A stretch of 64,000 nt of DNA from a bacterium (GTDB lineage: Bacteria; UBP6; UBA1177; JAKLFG01): the NCBI GenBank assembly GCA_022709425.1, contig JAKLIW010000003.1, forward strand, positions 1-64,000, written 5' to 3'. The first letter of the stretch is position 1, and every line of letters starts with the position of its first letter. Position numbers and translations under genes: made by a program. The notes beneath the pieces were generated by a model, which saw nothing but the letters and a program-made list of their open reading frames with translations, was not told the origin of the DNA and did not search any database. Shown one piece after another: positions 43,880-51,986 of this stretch.

Positions 43880-44851
43880 TTACTTCTTGACCGGCTTGCC
43901 TACAGCGGCTTTGGGCGCGGTGGGGGAGCCGGGCATGAGATCGGGCTTGGCGAGTTTGTTGTAATAGTATTCCGAAAGGCCGAAGACGCGGCCCCCTTTG
44001 CTGATGAGGTAGTCGGGCTTATCTTTGAGCTTCAGACCGGCCAGTTCCAGCGTCGCGGTCGCGCCGTTCTTGAACGATACGGTTACGATACCTTTTGCCA
44101 GCGGCTCCATCTTCTTGTCCTTCTCGACCTCGCCGACCGTGACCGGCGGGGTGTCGATGAAGGAACTGACCCGCAGGCCGCCGATGGCGGTGAGGAGCGA
44201 CTTCGCCTTCTGCGCGTCGGCGCCGGTGATGCCGGCCACCGTCGCCTCGCCCTTATCGTCAAGCGTCACCGTGATCTCGGGCTGACCGGCGACCGCCAGT
44301 TTCACCGCTATCACGTCGGCCGGTTCCTGTCCGGGGAAGAGTTTCCGTTCGCGCCATTCGCCGTCGTAACGGGCAAAGATGGCCCGGTCGTTCGTCGGCG
44401 ACAGGTATATCGCGTTTTCGAACTTGATTGGTAGACGCGCACCGGCGGGCTGGCCCATGACGATGGTCTTTCCCTGCACCGTCACCTCGACCGCCTTGTC
44501 GAAACCGTATTTCTGTTTCGATTCCTCGGTGAACTCGCCCACCTTGTGACCGAAGCGGAGTTTCGGCAGCGCCTCGACCGCCTTATCGACCAGCGTCTTG
44601 TCGGCCGGGAAATTATCCTTATCCTTCACCACCCACTGATCGCCCATCTTGGCGAGCGTCACGGTGGTGTTCTTCTCAGTATCGGCGATCTTCAGTTCCA
44701 TTATCTGATCTTTCGTCAGGCCGGGTAAGAGCGACTTGTTCTCCAATTCGATGTTCTTCTTCACCGTCTGATCGTCGAGGTAGCCCTTCAGCATAAACCC
44801 GCCGACCAGCAACGCCAGCACGACGAACAGTATGATATTGCGCTTGCTCAT
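43880..44851 (-). CDS. DUF4340-domain protein, last gene of Gld-type ABC cluster
   Basis: 323 residues. One N-terminal membrane helix (NIILFVVLALLVGGFML), then a periplasmic DUF4340 domain with two repeats of the LKIADTEKNTTVTLAKMGDQW and YGFDKAVEVTVQGK type. DUF4340 genes commonly follow gldA-gldF-gldG-like genes, as here: it starts 1 bp after the GldG-like stop. Probably a periplasmic accessory of the exporter. Confidence 0.88.
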   Translation of the reverse strand: MSKRNIILFVVLALLVGGFMLKGYLDDQTVKKNIELENKSLLPGLTKDQIMELKIADTEKNTTVTLAKMGDQWVVKDKDNFPADKTLVDKAVEALPKLRFGHKVGEFTEESKQKYGFDKAVEVTVQGKTIVMGQPAGARLPIKFENAIYLSPTNDRAIFARYDGEWRERKLFPGQEPADVIAVKLAVAGQPEITVTLDDKGEATVAGITGADAQKAKSLLTAIGGLRVSSFIDTPPVTVGEVEKDKKMEPLAKGIVTVSFKNGATATLELAGLKLKDKPDYLISKGGRVFGLSEYYYNKLAKPDLMPGSPTAPKAAVGKPVKK

Positions 44852-44852
44852 A

Positions 44853-46463
44853 TCAGACCCTCCCTGACCGTTTGTTTCTCATCATCATCCGTATGATACC
44901 GAAAAGGATGACCAACAGCGGCATCAGCAGGGTGCCGGTCCACCGGATGATCTCCTTTTTCGCGTCGGTGATGTCGGCGTCGATGAAGACATACCCTTGA
45001 TCGCGCGACCGGATGCCCGCCAGTTCGGTCGAGTTGGTGAGGTGGTCCATCATGTTGATGAAGAACATCCCGTTACTCTGGAAGTTGCGTATGTTGCGGT
45101 CGAGTATGAACTCCGGCGTACCGATGAGGAGTACCTGCCCCGGCGTCTTGCCTTTCGCGGCAAAGGTCGCGGCATCGGCTTTTGCGGGGAGCGCCCCGGC
45201 GGTGAACGAACTGGGGAACAGCCCCGACGCGAGGACCGCGAGGTTGAAGGTCTTGAAGTCGCTCGACGGCGGTTCGGTTATCTGGTCGGGCATTCCCATC
45301 ACGGCGCCCTTCTGTTCCCAGCTCTTACCGGACGACTTGGCGACGATGGTGTAGGTCACCCCCTCCTTTTCCGTCACATCGATAGAGGAACTGAAGGTAA
45401 AGGCGAGCGTCCCGATCTCGCGCAGGAAACCGGGCAATTCGGGCGCCATCTGCTTGTCGCCCACCTTTATCCAGAGCGGATAGGGCTGGAGATAGCGCAT
45501 GTTCCCCGACGGGATGAGCGCCGGGAAGTTGTAGGCGTCGAAGACCATGTTGCCCTGCAGTTTGAGCCCCCACGATTCGAGCATGTTGCCGTAGTTGATG
45601 CGCCGTTCCTGTCCCATCATCTGCTGCTGGAATTTGATGCCCGATTGCAGGATGACGAGCGATCCGCCGTTCAGGACGAACTGGTCGGCGACATATTTCT
45701 CCCAGTCGGTGAGATTGTCGGCCTCGTGGATGACGAGCACCTTCGTCCCGGCGGGGAGCTGATCGCCGTCTTTGAGCTGAACCTCTTCCACTGCATACTG
45801 TTCGCGGAGCGCCTGCGCCACCGCCATCGTATCCTTGGTGATCGAATGACTCGGCGGCAACTGATTCTGGATTTGCGCCATCATCTGCGGGTCGAGTCCT
45901 TCGGGCAGTTTCACCTCTTTATTGAGGAAGACGATGGTATCCTGCTTCTCGCGTGTCAGTTTGATGACGGCGCTGGTCAGCTGATATTCGAGATCCTTGA
46001 TCCCCATCACGACCGGCAATATCTCGCTTTTCTCCTGATAGTAAACGGCGATACCCATGTAGATCGCCTGTACCTCTTCCTTGTTCTTGCCGATGACATT
46101 GAGGTTCACCTTCTCGATGCCCGCCTTCTTGGCATCCTCCTCGATGTTCAGGTCCTTTTCGGGAACGAGGATGGAGAGTTCGACATTCCCTTTGCCGTAG
46201 TTCTCGAACTCCTTGAGGATGTCGAGGATATCGCGCTTGACCGGCAGGACGCGCGGCGGCAGTTCGTCGGAGATGTAGAACTTGAGGTGGATGGGTGACT
46301 TGAGTTCGGTCAGGAGTTTCTTGGTCGAATCGCTCACCGTATAGATACTACCGCGGGTGAGGTCGAGCCGGAAGAACCAGTAGGAGGAGAGGATATTGGC
46401 GAACAGCACGATGCCGGTGACCAGGACGATGGCGATGAGGGCGTCTATCTTTCTTCTTTTCAT
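44853..46463 (-). CDS. GldG-like ABC exporter auxiliary protein
   Basis: 536 residues. N-terminal helix (ALIAIVLVTGIVLFANIL), a large periplasmic part beginning LDLTRGSIYTVSDSTKKLL and including KFYISDELPP, KDLEYQLTSAVIKL and an LVIHEADNLTDWEKYVADQFVLNGG stretch typical of the GldG family, and a C-terminal helix with a basic tail (LLMPLLVILFGIIRMMMRNKR). ATG 46463 chosen because it opens with the helix. Partner of the permease and ATPase upstream. Confidence 0.88.
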   Translation of the reverse strand: MKRRKIDALIAIVLVTGIVLFANILSSYWFFRLDLTRGSIYTVSDSTKKLLTELKSPIHLKFYISDELPPRVLPVKRDILDILKEFENYGKGNVELSILVPEKDLNIEEDAKKAGIEKVNLNVIGKNKEEVQAIYMGIAVYYQEKSEILPVVMGIKDLEYQLTSAVIKLTREKQDTIVFLNKEVKLPEGLDPQMMAQIQNQLPPSHSITKDTMAVAQALREQYAVEEVQLKDGDQLPAGTKVLVIHEADNLTDWEKYVADQFVLNGGSLVILQSGIKFQQQMMGQERRINYGNMLESWGLKLQGNMVFDAYNFPALIPSGNMRYLQPYPLWIKVGDKQMAPELPGFLREIGTLAFTFSSSIDVTEKEGVTYTIVAKSSGKSWEQKGAVMGMPDQITEPPSSDFKTFNLAVLASGLFPSSFTAGALPAKADAATFAAKGKTPGQVLLIGTPEFILDRNIRNFQSNGMFFINMMDHLTNSTELAGIRSRDQGYVFIDADITDAKKEIIRWTGTLLMPLLVILFGIIRMMMRNKRSGRV

Positions 46464-46473
46464 GGCGTCCCTC

Positions 46474-47187
46474 CTACCAGTTGCGCGCTTCAAGCGACTT
46501 GACATTGTAATAGACGAACAGCCCGATGACCGACCCGTAGAACAGCAGATCGCGCGAATCGATCACGCCGCGGCCGATGCTCTGGAAGTGGTAGTTCAGC
46601 GAGAAGTTCCGCACCACCTCGGCGATGACGTTCGGGAAGACCGAATAGACCGGCTCGGTCCCGATGATGAGGAGAAGGAACAGTATCACGGCGGTGAAGA
46701 GGAAGGCCGTTATCTGGTTACCGGTGAGCGAACTCACGAAATTGCCGATGGCGACATAGGCGGCGGCCAGCAGCAGCGCCCCGAGGTAGGATGCCACGAC
46801 GGTTCCCCAGTCGAGCGGTCCGGTCGACGCGACAAGCAGCGGAACGATGAGCGTCAGCAGTATCGCGATCCCGACGAAGGCCGCGCCGGCGAGGAATTTG
46901 CCGATGACCAGTTCGGTGTCGAGCGCCGGCATGGTGAGGAGCACCTCCATCGTACCGCTTTTCCGTTCTTCGGCCCACGACTTCATCGTGACGGCCGGAA
47001 CGAAGATGAGGAACACCCACGGCATGACACTGAAGAAGTCGTTCATCGACACGATCCCCTGCAAAAAATAGATGCGGAAGAAAAGGAACGACAGCAGTAT
47101 CAGGAACAGCGTGAAGAAGATGTAGGCGATAGCCGAGTTGAAATACCCGAGCATCTCTTTGCGGAATATCGTCAGCGTACTTCTCAT
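46474..47187 (-). CDS. GldF-like ABC transporter permease
   Basis: 237 residues with six predicted helices. FRKEMLGYFNSAIAYIFFT, the conserved MKSWAEERKSGTMEVLLTMP loop (ABC-2 permease coupling region), and ELVIGKFLAG match GldF/ABC-2 permeases. Its start overlaps the ATPase stop by 4 bp. In Flavobacterium GldAFG is needed for gliding; the family is broader, so the cargo here is open. Confidence 0.9.
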   Translation of the reverse strand: MRSTLTIFRKEMLGYFNSAIAYIFFTLFLILLSFLFFRIYFLQGIVSMNDFFSVMPWVFLIFVPAVTMKSWAEERKSGTMEVLLTMPALDTELVIGKFLAGAAFVGIAILLTLIVPLLVASTGPLDWGTVVASYLGALLLAAAYVAIGNFVSSLTGNQITAFLFTAVILFLLLIIGTEPVYSVFPNVIAEVVRNFSLNYHFQSIGRGVIDSRDLLFYGSVIGLFVYYNVKSLEARNW

Positions 47188-48119
47188 GAGTTGCCTCCTT
47201 CGATAAGTGACAGGAAGGTGTTCTCGAGCGACCGCGATTCGAGATGAAGCTGCGCGAGGTCCCAGTTCTGCGTCACGGCGGTGCGGAATATCTGGTTGCC
47301 CGTCTCGCGTTCCCCTTTGGTCTTCACGCGGAAGGTATCGTTCGCCACGCGGCTGACCGCCGCGACGCCCGGGATCTTCGCCAGCGTGTCGGCGACCGCC
47401 CGTTCATCTTTGGCCGTCAGGAATTCGATGCGGAAGATGTTGTGACCGCTGGAGCGCTCTTTGAGGTTCTCCAGCGTGTCGTCGGCCACGATCTTCCCCT
47501 GATTGATGATGATGACGCGGCTCGCCACCGCCTCGACCTCCGAAAGGATGTGCGAACAGAGGATGACGCTCTTCTCGCGGCCGAGGTCGCGGATAAGGCC
47601 GCGGATCTCGGTTATCTGGATCGGATCGAGTCCGTTGGCCGGTTCGTCGAGTATCAGTATCTCGGGATCGTGGATGATCGCCTGCGCGAGTCCCACCCGC
47701 TGCCGGTAGCCTTTGGAAAGATGGCCGATGATGCGGTGTCGGACATCGACTATCGCGCACCGTTCCATCGCCCGCTTCTTTGCCGCCTCGGGATCGGCCA
47801 CCCCCCGCATCTCGGCGACGAAGGTGAGGTATTCCTCGACCGTCATGTCGGTGTAGAGCGGATTGTTCTCGGGCAGATAGCCGATGGCGTTGCGCGCCGC
47901 GATCGGGTCGTCGACAATGTTCTTCCCGTGGACGCGGATCTCGCCGGTGTCGGCCGGCATGTAGCCGGTGATCATCTTCATCGCGGTGGTCTTCCCGGCG
48001 CCGTTGGGGCCGAGGAAGCCGAGGATCTCACCCTTGCGCAGAGTGAACGAGGCGCCTTCGACCGCCCGGATGCGGTCATAACTTTTCGACACCCCGGTTA
48101 CCGTGATCAGTTCCGTCAT
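47184..48119 (-). CDS. GldA-like ABC transporter ATPase
   Basis: 311 residues. Walker A GPNGAGKTT, Q-loop GYLPENNPLY, signature LSKGYRQRVGLAQA, Walker B ILILDEPANGLD and H-loop CSHILSEVE are intact. A ~90-residue C-terminal domain follows, as in GldA and other ABC-2 ATPases. First gene of the four-gene cluster; energises the exporter. Confidence 0.94.
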   Translation of the reverse strand: MTELITVTGVSKSYDRIRAVEGASFTLRKGEILGFLGPNGAGKTTAMKMITGYMPADTGEIRVHGKNIVDDPIAARNAIGYLPENNPLYTDMTVEEYLTFVAEMRGVADPEAAKKRAMERCAIVDVRHRIIGHLSKGYRQRVGLAQAIIHDPEILILDEPANGLDPIQITEIRGLIRDLGREKSVILCSHILSEVEAVASRVIIINQGKIVADDTLENLKERSSGHNIFRIEFLTAKDERAVADTLAKIPGVAAVSRVANDTFRVKTKGERETGNQIFRTAVTQNWDLAQLHLESRSLENTFLSLIEGGNS

Positions 48120-48137
48120 GCAGTGACCTCCGTATCA

Positions 48138-48167
48138 AGAATAGAGCATTTTTCGCACATTGAACAA
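48138..48167 (-). promoter_or_regulatory. Possible promoter of the Gld-type cluster
   Basis: TTGTTC (48162-48167), 18 bp, TATTCT (48138-48143) upstream of the ATPase start. It lies in the 55-bp spacer after panB, so read-through from panB is also possible. Confidence 0.4.
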
Positions 48168-48174
48168 CGGTGCG

Positions 48175-48966
48175 TCAGGATTTATTCCGGCGCGGCGGGA
48201 AACGGCCCGTGCGGACCTCGTCGCGGTACTCTTCGAGCGCCGCAGTGACCAGCCGGTCCATATCGAGATATTTCTTAAGGAACGAGGGATTGAAACTCCC
48301 GTTCATCCCGAGCAGATCGTAGATGACCAGCACCTGACCGTCGGTCGCAGGGCCCGCCCCGATGCCGATGGTGGGGACGGCGACCTCGGCCGTTATCGCG
48401 GCCGCCAGTTCGGGCGGGATCGATTCCAGCACTATCATGACGGCGCCAGCCCGTTCGAGCTTGCGCGCTCCTTCGGCGATAAGTTCTCTTTCCGCCTGAC
48501 TTTTCCCGCGCTTCTGGTAGCCGCCGAACAGGTTGACATACTGCGGGGTGAGCCCGACATGGCCGACCACCGGGATGCCGAACGAGGTGAGCCGCTCGAC
48601 CAGCGGTGCGACCTCACTTCCCCCTTCGACCTTGACCGCTTCGGCCCCCGCCTTCATGAGGGTGACGGCGCTTTCCACTCCCTTTTCGACCGACGCCTGA
48701 TAACTGCCGAAGGGCATGTCGGCGATGAGGAACGGCGACGGCGCGCCGCGGCGGACCGCGCGGATATGGTAAGCGACCTCATCGAGGGCGACCCCGAGGG
48801 TGCTCTCTTCGCCCTTTATCACCATGCCGAGGCTGTCGCCCACCAGCAGCGTTTCGATACCCGCATTCTCGGCGAGCCGGGCGAACGAGGCGTCGTAGCA
48901 GGTGGTCATGACGATGGGTGCGGCGCCCTTTTTCTTAAGTAGATCCGGCAAGGTTACTTTCTTCAT
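48175..48966 (-). CDS. panB: 3-methyl-2-oxobutanoate hydroxymethyltransferase
   Basis: 263 residues, standard length. It makes ketopantoate for pantothenate/CoA synthesis. Metal-site VGDSLGMV, ADMPFGSYQ, substrate Lys in AVKVEGG, VGHVGLTPQ and catalytic Glu in LESIP, plus GIGAGPATDGQVLV, all match. panC and panD are not adjacent. Confidence 0.97.
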   Translation of the reverse strand: MKKVTLPDLLKKKGAAPIVMTTCYDASFARLAENAGIETLLVGDSLGMVIKGEESTLGVALDEVAYHIRAVRRGAPSPFLIADMPFGSYQASVEKGVESAVTLMKAGAEAVKVEGGSEVAPLVERLTSFGIPVVGHVGLTPQYVNLFGGYQKRGKSQAERELIAEGARKLERAGAVMIVLESIPPELAAAITAEVAVPTIGIGAGPATDGQVLVIYDLLGMNGSFNPSFLKKYLDMDRLVTAALEEYRDEVRTGRFPPRRNKS

Positions 48967-48995
48967 GGGATCCCCCGTGATCCAAAAGCGGGCCG

Positions 48996-49023
48996 ATTAT
49001 ACCGCGGGGGCGCCGTTCGTAAA
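48996..49023 (-). promoter_or_regulatory. Promoter of panB
   Basis: TTTACG (49018-49023), 16 bp, TATAAT (48996-49001), 29 bp upstream of the ATG. The region after the -10 (CGGCCCGCTTTTGGAT) closely resembles that of thyX. Confidence 0.65.
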
Positions 49024-49044
49024 GTTTTTCGGGCGGTTAGTGAT

Positions 49045-50337
49045 CTAGAAATAGACGATCAGGAGATAGACGGTGCAGACGGCGAGGTGGGCGAGGGTGA
49101 TGACCACGCCGTATTTGGTGAATTCGAGGAACGATATCGGGTACCCGCTTTTCGCCGACAATCCCGCCGAAACGACATTGGCCGACGCGCCGATGAGCGT
49201 CGCGTTGCCGCCGAGACACGCCCCGAGCGAGAGCGCCCACCACACCGGCAGGAGGAGCGCCGCATTCCCGGCGAGCGCCGGATCGGCGGTACCCATTTCC
49301 TTGATGAGCGGTATCATCGTCGCGACATAGGGGATGTTGTCCACCACCCCGGAGAAAAGCCCCGACACCCACAGGATAAGGAGCGTGGTGTTCTTGATGT
49401 CGCCGCCGGTGAGCGACAGGAAGAACTCGGCCAGTTTCTTTATCGCGCCGACCTCGACGAGTCCTCCCACGAGGATGAACAGGCCGAGAAAGAAGAATAT
49501 CGTTCCCCACTCGACCTCTTCGAAGAATTTATCGACCTCGTGCTTGCCCGACAGGAGCATCAGCAGAGACGCGCCCGCCATGGCGATGGTGGCCGCCTCA
49601 AGATGAATGAGGCTGTGGACGAGGAACCCGACGATGACCAGTCCCAGCACCGTGAGCGAGACGATGAGCAGGCGACGATCCTGCAGGAACTTGTATTCGT
49701 CGAACTCCATGACCCGGGCGCGCCGTTCGTTGGATACATACATCGTGCGGCCCCAGAAGAACCACGCCATCCCGATGAACAGAGCAAGACAGATCAGCAC
49801 CACCGGCGTCAGGTTCACGACAAAATCCATGAACGACAACCCGACCGCCGAACCGATCATGATATTGGGCGGATCGCCGATGAGCGTCGCGGTGCCGCCG
49901 ACATTCGATGAGATCGCCTCGGCGATAATGAAGGGGATGGGTTTGAGGCCGAGTTCGACCGTGACCAGTATCGTTATCGGGGTGAGTATGAGGACCGTGG
50001 TGACATTGTCGAGCAGTGCGGAGAACAGCGCCGTGACCAGGCAGAGGTAGATCATGACGACGAAGGGCCGCCCCTTGGCCCATTTGACCATCTTGACCGC
50101 GACGAACTGGAACAGCCCCGTATGTTTGGTGATGCCGACGATGATCATCATCCCGATGAGGAGGAAGATGACATTCCAGTCCTCGGCGAGAAAGGCCTTT
50201 TCCTGCGGGATGATGCCGATGGAGATGAACAGGAACGCGCCGAACAGCGCAAGTATGGTCTTGTTGAACTTCTCGGTCGATATCAGGATGAACAGCACCA
50301 CGAACGAAACGACGGCGAAAAGCATCTGGTACGACAT
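49045..50337 (-). CDS. ArsB/NhaD-family ion transporter
   Basis: 430 residues, about 11-12 helices. The repeated signature appears as SSNVGGTATLIGDPPNIMIG in the first half and CLGGNATLIGASANVVSAG in the second, the inverted-repeat substrate site of the ion transporter superfamily (ArsB, NhaD, P-protein). Possible substrates are Na+/H+, arsenite or dicarboxylates; an NhaD or P-protein-like antiporter is the best guess. It lies 12 bp downstream of the EIIA-CBS gene in one operon, suggesting regulation by that protein. Confidence 0.85.
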   Translation of the reverse strand: MSYQMLFAVVSFVVLFILISTEKFNKTILALFGAFLFISIGIIPQEKAFLAEDWNVIFLLIGMMIIVGITKHTGLFQFVAVKMVKWAKGRPFVVMIYLCLVTALFSALLDNVTTVLILTPITILVTVELGLKPIPFIIAEAISSNVGGTATLIGDPPNIMIGSAVGLSFMDFVVNLTPVVLICLALFIGMAWFFWGRTMYVSNERRARVMEFDEYKFLQDRRLLIVSLTVLGLVIVGFLVHSLIHLEAATIAMAGASLLMLLSGKHEVDKFFEEVEWGTIFFFLGLFILVGGLVEVGAIKKLAEFFLSLTGGDIKNTTLLILWVSGLFSGVVDNIPYVATMIPLIKEMGTADPALAGNAALLLPVWWALSLGACLGGNATLIGASANVVSAGLSAKSGYPISFLEFTKYGVVITLAHLAVCTVYLLIVYF

Positions 50338-50349
50338 GCCGCCCTCCGT

Positions 50350-51255
50350 TCAGACGAGATTGAAAAGTTTTCGCAGCAGGTCGGTCGTATTGAGTACGCC
50401 GACCGCCGTGTTCCCGGGGCCGAGCACTGCGGCGCTCCGGTGATGATGGTTGACCATCTCGAAGACCGCCTCGGCCACGCCGCTGTCCGGGGAAAGCCGG
50501 TAGGGGGGACTCTTCATGATGCGATCCGCGGTGGTGCCGAGCCCCTTGTCCAGCAGTTCCGAGAACGGCTGGAACGACGAAAGGAAATTGAGACTGCCGA
50601 GTTGGAACGCGTAATCGGGGAACCCGAGCCGCAGGATGTCCTCGAGGTGTATCTCGCCGAGGAACTTCCCCTGCGCATCGGCCACCGTGATAAATGTGGC
50701 GTGACGCGTGCAGAGGAGCGCCAGCAGTTCCCGCAGCGTCGTTTCGGGGGATACGGTCAGCACCTCGCGGAGCATGACGGTCGAAACGGTCAGTTCGCTG
50801 GGCACCGCGATGGCGGCCTGTGCGATGCAGTCGATCATTTCGTTCGGACTCTGCGCCGTGAGGAGCGACTGGAAAAGCGTCTTATCGTTCGCGAGCCGGA
50901 TGAAGGACTCGCCCACCTTGAGCGACTGGTCGGCCGTTTCGCTTCCCGACAGGAGCAGTACGAACAGCCGCACCTCGCCTTCGCGCGCCGTGACCGGGGC
51001 CGCCGGAACCAACAACGCTATCAGCAGATCGGGCAGATGCGGGATGCTGGCGCGGGTTACCGCGATACCGTTTTCGATGCGGTCCTCGCAGGTCTCGCCC
51101 GGTTTCATGAGCGCCGCCTCGATCGCCTCGCCCGATACCTCGAACGAATAGTTGCGCCGGATCGGATCGAGCACCGCGCGCATCGCCGTCGCATAGCTGT
51201 TGCATGGCACACCGATCCGTATCAGCCGCGGATCGAGAAGAAGGGACAATTTCAT
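50350..51255 (-). CDS. Degenerate PTS EIIA-like domain fused to a CBS pair
   Basis: 301 residues. Residues 1-145 resemble EIIA of the fructose/mannitol type (RRNYSFEVSGEAIEAALMKPG, DRIENGIAVTRASIPH, VRLFVLLLSG), but the phospho-His of GIAxPH is replaced by Arg68 (GIAVTR). Residues ~165-300 are two CBS motifs (VMLREVLTVSPETTLREL, IMKSPPYRLSPDSGVAEAV), which bind adenine nucleotides. So it looks like a nucleotide-responsive regulator of the downstream transporter rather than a phosphotransfer protein. Confidence 0.78.
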   Translation of the reverse strand: MKLSLLLDPRLIRIGVPCNSYATAMRAVLDPIRRNYSFEVSGEAIEAALMKPGETCEDRIENGIAVTRASIPHLPDLLIALLVPAAPVTAREGEVRLFVLLLSGSETADQSLKVGESFIRLANDKTLFQSLLTAQSPNEMIDCIAQAAIAVPSELTVSTVMLREVLTVSPETTLRELLALLCTRHATFITVADAQGKFLGEIHLEDILRLGFPDYAFQLGSLNFLSSFQPFSELLDKGLGTTADRIMKSPPYRLSPDSGVAEAVFEMVNHHHRSAAVLGPGNTAVGVLNTTDLLRKLFNLV

Positions 51256-51281
51256 GGGTACCCCCGAAAGAACATCACGCC

Positions 51282-51310
51282 AGAATACCCGACGACGGCG
51301 GCGCTGTCAA
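51282..51310 (-). promoter_or_regulatory. Promoter of the EIIA-CBS/transporter operon
   Basis: TTGACA (51305-51310), 17 bp, TATTCT (51282-51287), 26 bp upstream of the ATG. Divergent from 51329-51357. Confidence 0.7.
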
Positions 51311-51328
51311 CGAAAGCGGTCGTGAAAC

Positions 51329-51357
51329 TTGACGTCGCGCATCAGACCCGCTACCAT
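51329..51357 (+). promoter_or_regulatory. Promoter of the small lipoprotein gene at 51388
   Basis: TTGACG (51329-51334), 17 bp, TACCAT (51352-51357), 30 bp upstream of the ATG. Confidence 0.6.
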
Positions 51358-51387
51358 CGACCCGATTTATCAAGGGGAGGAAAACCC

Positions 51388-51831
51388 ATGCGCCGTATCG
51401 TTATCGGTATCGCTTTTGTGTCGCTTATCAGCCTCAGCGCCTGCTCCGATAGCAAGGCGGACCACGACCGCAATCTGCTCCTGCAGACGGTGGAACGGAA
51501 CGCTAACGCGATGAACACCGAGGATCTTGCCGGGTACATGGCGACCATCGATCCTGAAAGTCCGCTTTATGAAGGGACCCAGAAGATGCTCGAAGGGATG
51601 TTCGCGACCTACGACCTCGCGGTGACCGTCGAGTCGACGAAGATTCTCAAGTATAAGGAAAAAGAGGCGGCGGTGGAGATCACGCAGGTGACCAAGAAGA
51701 AGAGCGGTCCCGAGTTCCGCGACAACCGGCTCAAGATGATATCGACCTTCGTCAAGACGGCCGACGGTTGGAAGATGTCGAAGTCGGACATCATCAAGAC
51801 CGAGTATCTCGATCAAGCCGCTCAGCAATAA
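51388..51831 (+). CDS. Small lipoprotein with NTF2-like fold
   Basis: 147 residues. Lipobox LISLSAC; the mature part has the pattern of NTF2/SnoaL-like proteins: LLQTVERNANAMNTEDLAGYMATI helices, FATYDLAVTVESTKILKYKEKEAAVEI strands (given in part) and MISTFVKTADGWKMSKSDII. GGGGAGG lies before the ATG. It may bind a small ligand in the periplasm; no catalytic residues recognised. Confidence 0.8.
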   Translation: MRRIVIGIAFVSLISLSACSDSKADHDRNLLLQTVERNANAMNTEDLAGYMATIDPESPLYEGTQKMLEGMFATYDLAVTVESTKILKYKEKEAAVEITQVTKKKSGPEFRDNRLKMISTFVKTADGWKMSKSDIIKTEYLDQAAQQ

Positions 51832-51849
51832 CACTCTTTTTCAGTAAGA

Positions 51850-51967
51850 CCGACGCACCTTCGGCGGCATAGCATCGTTGCCGCTCCTCGACTTCCTCAA
51901 TGTACGGAAGTACACCTTCGTCGCCTACGTCGCATACGCCTCGCTCTGCCTGTCGATTGCGCGTCGG
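51850..51967. repeat. Structured 118-bp intergenic element with inverted ends
   Basis: CCGACGC (51850-51856) and GCGTCGG (51961-51967) form a perfect 7-bp outer stem; inside lies a hairpin TGTAC-GGAA-GTACA (51901-51914). The rest is GC-rich, with no protein-like ORF. It fills the spacer between two convergent genes and resembles dispersed palindromic intergenic repeats seen in deltaproteobacterial genomes; only one copy is in this window. Confidence 0.5.
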
Positions 51968-51986
51968 ATGAAATAATTGTTCGGAA

